From contig BTPP01000008.1 of assembly GCA_037102815.1 (NCBI GenBank), positions 992,001 to 1,056,000 of the forward strand: a DNA stretch of 64,000 nt, in the 5' to 3' direction. The first letter of the stretch is position 1. Every line of letters begins with the position of its first letter. Under the pieces are notes generated by a model. That model saw only the letters and a program-made list of their open reading frames with translations. It did no database searches and was not told the DNA's origin. Positions 58,405 through 64,000 of this stretch are shown here, piece by piece. The DNA comes from Neurospora intermedia (taxonomy: Eukaryota > Ascomycota > Sordariomycetes > Sordariales > Sordariaceae). Position numbers and translations under genes: made by a program.

Positions 58405-59679
58405 ATGGCCAAGGACACCATCACCCCCTCCAGCTCCGAGCCGGAAATGACCCAAGTCAAAAGCTACGGCGCCACCACCCTCGTCACCGCCGAGCAGACC
58501 ACCTCCAACACCAGCGGCGCCGCTCCCAACAACAACAATGCTGCCCTCACCGGCCTTGACGAACCTGAACTCGTCGCCCTCGGCATCCAAAAGCTCGAAG
58601 CGCAAAACGTGCACTGGTACTCGTACCTCCTGACCGTTGACTTTTGGCTGGTCATCCTCATCGGGCAGATTCTCTCTCTCTGCATCACGGCAACCAACAC
58701 CTTCTCCTCTTTCCTTAGCGAGCTGGGAACCTCGATCCCCGCCATCCAAACCATCTTCGTCTACGCCTTGATCTTTCTCGTCTACTTCCCGATTGCCCTG
58801 TACAAGACGGGCGGCCCTCGCAAGTTCTTTGAGCAAACCTGGCGCAACAGCTGGAAGTACATCATTCTCAGTTTCCTCGATGTCGAAGGCAACTATTTCA
58901 CCGTCCTGGCCTACCGCTACACCAACCTCTTGTCGGCACAACTCCTCAACTTCTGGTCCATTGTCTGCGTCGTCATCATCTCCTTTGCCCTCCTCAAAGT
59001 GCGGTACAAGTGGTTTCAGATCGGGGGCATCCTGATTTGCTGCGGCGGCATGGGCATCCTGCTGGCTTCGGACCACATCACCGGTTCCAACGGCGGTCCC
59101 GGAGTGAACATGCTCAAGGGCGACCTCTTTGGCCTCTTGGGCGCCACCTTGTACGGCATCTCCAATGTCTACGAAGAGTGGTTCGTTTCCAAACGGCCCG
59201 TGTACGAAGTCCTTTCCTTCCTGGGCTTTTTCGGCGTCATCATCAACGGCGTCCAGGCCGCCATTTTCGACCGACAGGCCGCCACGGACGCTACCTGGAA
59301 CGGCCCGGTGGCCGGCTATCTAGTCGGCTACACCTTCGCCATGCTGATTTTCTACTCCCTCGCCCCCCTGATCTTGCGCATGGGCAGCGCCGCCTTTTTC
59401 GATATTTCCCTTTTGACGGCCAACTTCTGGGGCGTCATTGTGGGTGTCAAGGTGTTCCATTATGTCATTCACTTTATGTATCCCATTGCCTTTGTGTGCA
59501 TTATCTTGGGACTGGTGGTGTATTTCCTGGCTGGAAGCGTGCTGGGCGATTCCAAGAAGCCGTGGTTGGGCGCAGATCAGAGTGAGGGTGTGGCAGGCGT
59601 GGGGACGGCCAAGTTAAAGGCGTTGAATGCGGCGAGGCAGAAGGCCCTGGCTGATGGGGAGGCTGGGGCGAGGGTATGA
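58405..59679 (+). CDS. SLC35F1/F2/F6-type solute transporter (DUF914)
   Basis: Single exon, 424 aa. Ten hydrophobic segments lie between about residue 75 and 385, after a 60-residue Ser/Thr/Asn-rich N-tail. Landmark stretches of the SLC35F family are present: FLDVEGNYFTVLAYRYT, LLKVRYKWFQIGGI, GDLFGLLGATLYGISNVYEE and PLILRMGSAAFFDISLLTA. These are drug/metabolite-superfamily carriers of the secretory pathway or plasma membrane; the fungal substrate is not known. The start CCCAAAATGGCC is an ideal context, and no earlier in-frame ATG exists. Confidence 0.92.
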   Translation: MAKDTITPSSSEPEMTQVKSYGATTLVTAEQTTSNTSGAAPNNNNAALTGLDEPELVALGIQKLEAQNVHWYSYLLTVDFWLVILIGQILSLCITATNTFSSFLSELGTSIPAIQTIFVYALIFLVYFPIALYKTGGPRKFFEQTWRNSWKYIILSFLDVEGNYFTVLAYRYTNLLSAQLLNFWSIVCVVIISFALLKVRYKWFQIGGILICCGGMGILLASDHITGSNGGPGVNMLKGDLFGLLGATLYGISNVYEEWFVSKRPVYEVLSFLGFFGVIINGVQAAIFDRQAATDATWNGPVAGYLVGYTFAMLIFYSLAPLILRMGSAAFFDISLLTANFWGVIVGVKVFHYVIHFMYPIAFVCIILGLVVYFLAGSVLGDSKKPWLGADQSEGVAGVGTAKLKALNAARQKALADGEAGARV

Positions 59680-60501
59680 TTGGACATTTGGGGTATGTGA
59701 GGGGGCGAGGGAAGGAAGCGAGGTGTATAGAGATTGGCCAAGTTGAATCTCGGCGAGGGTGGGTGTGAGTGAATGATCCAAGCGGGACGAAGAGGGTGTG
59801 AATGATGGATGAAGAGTATTTTCTGGTAAGGAATGGTCGTCTCGATAACCTCTTGTCAGAATGAGTTGAGTTGATTGGAGGACAGTTGGGAGATGGGTGG
59901 CCAAGAGTCGCTGACGGAGCGGTGCTTAAAACCCGTTCATTTCATGTCGGGCAGAAGTGGAGGAGGCACTCGTCCTTTGGGATATGATAATGATACAAAA
60001 TGGGGGTTGGATATGAGAGGAGGTAATACGTAGGTGGAGAAATATCAGATTGGGAACAAATGACAAACCCGACTTCTTTGACTAGCGAGCTCCTAGACGA
60101 CCTGTCTGTGACTGTGATCAGCCGTCCTAGTGTTACACAGCGCTGCCGTAAGGTCATGTTTCTTGCCGCATTTTCTTACCTTGGGATCTCACATATTCAC
60201 GTAGGGGTCGTTCTTCAAGTGTCCTCTGGTGTCTACGACCGAGCCTTTCTAGATCTGGGTGCATGGATGGTATAGGGGCGTTGATGTACCTGATTAAATC
60301 TCCTCATTCATTTTTATAAACTAACCTTCTTTATTCGTTTACCTTCCGTAATCCTCAACACAATTGCCTCCCGTAGCCCTCAGACGAGAAATAATAGATA
60401 ACCCAAAGTATCGATTCTACAATCGCCTATGGAAGAATGACATTACAACCTTACCGAGGCCTCCATCCTCTGCAAATTCATCATTCACGAATGTCTTTTC
60501 T

Positions 60502-60610
60502 CCCCCCCCCCCCCCCCCTTTTTTTTTTTTCTTTTCTTTTCTTTTCTTTTTTTAAATTTTGAATTTTTTTTTTTTTAATTTTTTTTTTTTTAATTTTTTT
60601 TTTTTTTTTC
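60502..60610. repeat. C17 then T-rich low-complexity tract
   Basis: C17 (60502-60518), T12, four CTTTT units, then three T-runs separated by AA. Such a purine-free strand of about 100 nt can adopt triplex-like DNA and is a frequent assembly weak point. Confidence 0.85.
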
Positions 60611-61120
60611 AAGCCCGCTCGTTCGGTGTTAAGTGTCTTGGTCGCCTGATCGATGCCGTTATCAGATCCTAGTGATACCACACGGGAACCGTTCTTAAAC
60701 GCCAAATTCAAATAAATGCCAATGCAAGAGCCGCAAGATGTACTAGCTGTAAAATATAACACCATAGAATAAGACCAAAAACATAACATGGACAGCCCAA
60801 CAAGCTTTCCGCCAAATCCTGTTTTATACGTTCGAACCACCTCTTTGCAAACCAACAAATTCATGGAAAACCAGACGGCCCGTTTCGTTGGCAACGCACC
60901 GCCACCAATTCAATCCGCCAGTCTTCCGTAACAATTAAAAACCGCTTCTGTACCATCCAGCCGCATCAACATTGTATAACCCTCCATTTCGTTTCCTATG
61001 CCATCCCATAAACCCCCTTGCACTTTGGCACTCGCTCAATTTTTTGTGAAGGTTATCCCAATTCAGACCAAACGCACGCACGCTCGCAGCAACAACCACA
61101 CGCAACATTCAAGACACCAG

Positions 61121-61154
61121 CCAACCAACCAACCGACCAACCAACCAACCAAAC
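61121..61154. repeat. (CCAA)n repeat
   Basis: Eight or so CCAA units with one CCGA variant just before it. Confidence 0.8.
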
Positions 61155-61401
61155 CGGCCAAAAGAAAAAATCATTTGCCCATTGCCATCCATATCCGACG
61201 CGCCCTGCCCCACCACATGAATGGATCCCATTTCCCAGACTCCAATTGTGCAAAAAGTCCTGAACAAGTCATTGCAGTCAGACGCTTGTGGATACCGGAT
61301 TCCGGGAAGCTCCTATGCTTCTTCAAAGCGCTGTCATTCATCCTCTTCGTAGTCCCCGTCCCCTTTGGGGTCATCCTCCCCCTTAAACACGTCTACAACC
61401 T

Positions 61402-63302
61402 CTAGCCCCACACGCTGGCCTGGACATTGCCCACCTTGCCCCAGCCGTTGGAACGGGTACCCCAGCCAGAAAGACCAACATTGGGGCCCTCGGTAGTCGC
61501 AGAAGCAGGAGCGGCGGCACCGTTGTTGCCAGCCTCATTGTTAGCCGTACCGTTGTAGCTTTGGCTCAACGGGGACGCAAGAGAGGTCGTAGAGCCCTTG
61601 TTCAAAGCAGGGTTCGTGGCGGTATTGCTCGTCGATGGCCGGGTTCCAATAGGCGCAACAGTGTTTTGTCCAGGCTTGCTGCCGGGAGCGCTTTGACGCG
61701 GCGGCGAGCCTCCAGGAGACGAGGCACTAGTACGGTTCGCTTGGTGCCCGATAGGGGCGTCGAAGATACCCTTGCCGCCGGACGGGTTCGATTGAGGGCT
61801 CGTGTTGCTGTTAGCACGCGATCGCTCGTGCGGGCCGGCAGACTGAGTTCCTTGGCCGCCCTCAATCTGGGACTGGGGCGGGAAGCCGGGAGGGACCTGG
61901 TTGTAATCAAAGGCCATCGGAGAAGCTCCGCGAAGGTTCTGGCCAGCTGTCAAGCCAAACCGAGGACCGGCGTTCTCTTCACCATAAACGGCAGCATCAG
62001 GGAAGCCCTGTTCGCCGTACAAAGCACTGCGCTGCGAGGCGATCAGTTTGCGGCGCTCCTCTTCAGACATGCCGCTGCCTGGGCTCAAGGTACGATCCGG
62101 TTTGGCTGCACCGAACTGCGAGGATGAGTCGGCAAGGACGCCTAGACATGTTAGTCAGACTTCGTAAACTGAGAGATGAGGGAAATGGTCTGAGGATGGA
62201 TGTGAGTGAGCAGCCAGAGCCGGCCAAGGGCGCCGATCTGTCGATCTCTACAGACAATATCAGGACACACAGGACAAGGGTTGCGTCGAACCGCACTTGT
62301 GGTGATGCAACAATAGAAGATCAGAATGTGTTTTTGTGACCCGCGAAGGCGCCGAATCTAATTTTTATGATTTTCTGTTTTTTTTTGTCTTCGTCCTCCC
62401 TGTCGTTTGGCTGTGGTAGGGAAACTGATTCATACAGAAGAGGGCGGCCTACTTCGGTTGTATTGTTGCTCTTGGTGGTAGTTCCTAAGCTCCCGCTCCC
62501 GCTGGGCAGCCAGTCTCCTCTTGGCCTGCATCATCTGCTCCGCCTCGTTGGAGCCGCGCGAGGGCTGGTGACGTTGGGCAGCATAGAAGGTTTGCAAGTT
62601 GGAGGGCTGGTGAGGGCCGCGCGCATCGTTGAAGTCGACCATGGAGTGGGGACGGGGACCAGGTCCAGCTCCCATGCGGCCGCCTGTTACCATTTCACGT
62701 TAGTGGGCTGAGGAACTTGGGGTGAGCCCGGCCAGTCCCAGGCAAACTTACCGAAGTCTGGGTAGAATCTGGCTGGGCCGGGAACAGGAAACGACTCACG
62801 GCGGCCACCAGGCATCCCAAACATCTTTCCGCTCTTGACGAGGTTGTCGATCGCGCGGTCGACCTCTGCAAATAGTCTCTGTCAGTATGTGTCCTCCCTG
62901 CAACTACTGTCCCCATGCCGGCAAGTACCATCATCCCGCAGTGCATGTACACGTAGAGGCATTTTGATGTTCGAAGCGGGCGGTTTTGAACAGGGCTCGG
63001 TTTGCACCCAAGCGGGCCGGAGCTTGCCGGAGTATTTACGTACCCTCGAGCTGATAAGCAAAAGCGGCGGACTCCTCGCGGGGGACGGCAGAGCTAGCAC
63101 CTGATTATGGAATGCAAGAGTTAGTTTTATCCTTTGACGGTATGCAAGCAAGGCTGGGATATAAGGGACGACGCCATAGGGAGCAGAGCAGAGACTAACC
63201 GGACCGTGCGGGCGGAGGAGGAGGGGTCTGATGTTCCCAGCCCGAGGCTTGGCCGCCGGCGGGAGGCCATTGGGGTTGAGGGGGCTCGTAGTATCCGGAC
63301 AT
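61402..63302 (-). CDS. Disordered fungal protein, function unknown
   Basis: Five exons: 63302-63200, 63100-63044, 62865-62752, 62683-62453 and 62141-61402, in frame, 414 aa. N-terminus MSGYYEPPQPQWPP is Pro/Gln-rich. Residues 35-90 contain REESAAFAYQLEEVDRAIDNLVKSG-like helical sequence (two short segments) and FPVPGPARFYPDFGG. A charged helix lies near 130-168 (MMQAKRRLAAQRERELRNY). MSEEERRKLIASQRSALYG at about 185-205 looks like a conserved fungal motif. The remainder is Ser/Pro/Asn/Gly-rich and ends GWGTRSNGWGKVGNVQASVWG-like Trp/Gly repeats. I do not know a name for it. Intron 4 (311 nt) is long for this genome and its donor GTAGGC is weak, so that join is the least certain. Confidence 0.72.
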
Positions 63303-64000
63303 TATATCGGTGGACTTGGTGTGGATCGAGGACGACGTCGGGCGTTTATATATCGGAAGGCCGCAGGAAGAGGATGGCAACCTGAATAGGAGAGACCAGG
63401 TTGGTGGGATCTCGGTCTGGAGTTGACTCTGCGGGATGTCAGTCGGCAATTCAGAAGACCTTTTTAGGCTGAGACCGTCAAGGTGTGGTGTGCTCTCAGT
63501 AATAAGGACAAGGCGCCAAGCGTTAGGTTTGGACGACTAAGGTGAAGGACGGTGGCGGTTCCTTTCTTGCTCAGCACGAGACAGGAAAGACTGAGGGGTG
63601 ATCAAGGTGAAGGGGCAGGCAAGGACAAGAAGGGGTCAAGGTGTGATAATGAATCGGGGCTGGTGTAAACGGGATGGTAATATGCAATGCGGTGCAGACT
63701 ATGCTTCGAAAGGAGATGGAATTGTCTTTTTCCTTGGGCCCCCAAGTCGATTCGGGCGTGGTGGCGCACAGGCAGGCAAGTTGGAGTGACTGCGGCATCT
63801 GGATCTTGGGAAAGGTAAAAAAACGTTTCCCCTGCAACCTGATGGAACATCTGCGCTCGTTTTCCTGTGGTGCCAGCCAGCGGTGGTGACCGCCCGGTGC
63901 CGGCAGAAGAAAGGGCTGATTGCGCCTCCCACGTTCCTCGATCGACTTGATTCCCAAGATTGAATCACGCTTCCATCTCGATTGTCGCTCGTGCGATTTG
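63303..64000. other. Upstream region of the last gene, to window edge
   Basis: No gene supported; overlapping ORFs below 130 codons only. It may hold the start of a neighbouring promoter beyond the edge. Confidence 0.5.

Larger units (their letters stand above)
59680..61401. other. Convergent intergenic region with low-complexity tract
   Basis: 3' flanks of the SLC35F-type gene and the last gene. It contains a C17/T-rich tract and a CCAA repeat. ORFs of up to 137 codons depend on the poly-A/T tract and are not accepted. Confidence 0.6.

Overview
The window is genomic DNA of a filamentous ascomycete in the Neurospora-Sordaria group. The evidence is short introns of about 50-110 nt with GTRNGT...YAG borders, CAAAATGGC-type start contexts, long C/T-rich leaders, and a 595-codon two-intron phytoene desaturase that looks nearly identical to Neurospora crassa AL-1 as I remember it. 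From memory, N. crassa also has a class II myosin gene next to al-1, so the order seen here fits that species group. I did not find tRNA, rRNA, CRISPR, transposase or viral sequence.

Layout. 1-5 kb: no supported gene, then the long leader of a WHI3-type RNA-binding protein (5261-6985, +). 9.5-19 kb: a short-chain dehydrogenase (-), aspartate-semialdehyde dehydrogenase (+, three exons) and an F-BAR/RhoGAP protein of the Rgd1 type (+, seven exons). 19.9-31.6 kb: al-1 (-), its 2.3-kb upstream region, and a 2,417-residue class II myosin heavy chain (-). 33.5-37.5 kb: a 1,226-residue disordered protein with a C-terminal Red1/ZFC3H1-type zinc finger (+), divergent from the myosin. 38.3-43.1 kb: an omega-like glutathione transferase (-), a predicted 83-residue two-exon gene (-), and a tail-to-tail pair of Nudix genes: an ADP-sugar diphosphatase-like enzyme (+) and a YSA1/NUDT5-type enzyme (-). 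45.2-47.3 kb: an MFS transporter (+). 50.5-57 kb: a proline-rich repeat protein and an unrecognised acidic-tailed protein (both +). 58.4-63.3 kb: an SLC35F-type transporter (+) and a disordered fungal protein in five exons (-).

As a functional unit, most genes are unrelated housekeeping, cytokinesis or polarity genes (myosin II, Rgd1, Whi3) plus one light-regulated pigment gene. The real surprises are regulatory: well-formed short upstream ORFs in otherwise ATG-poor leaders of at least four genes, one of them ending exactly on the main start codon (whi3); a cluster of six GATC cores upstream of al-1; and a cluster of five GATAAG sites upstream of the YSA1-type gene. The convergent Nudix pair is the best candidate for a small, possibly undescribed metabolic cluster. 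Gene models were spliced by hand, and every exon join was checked for reading frame.
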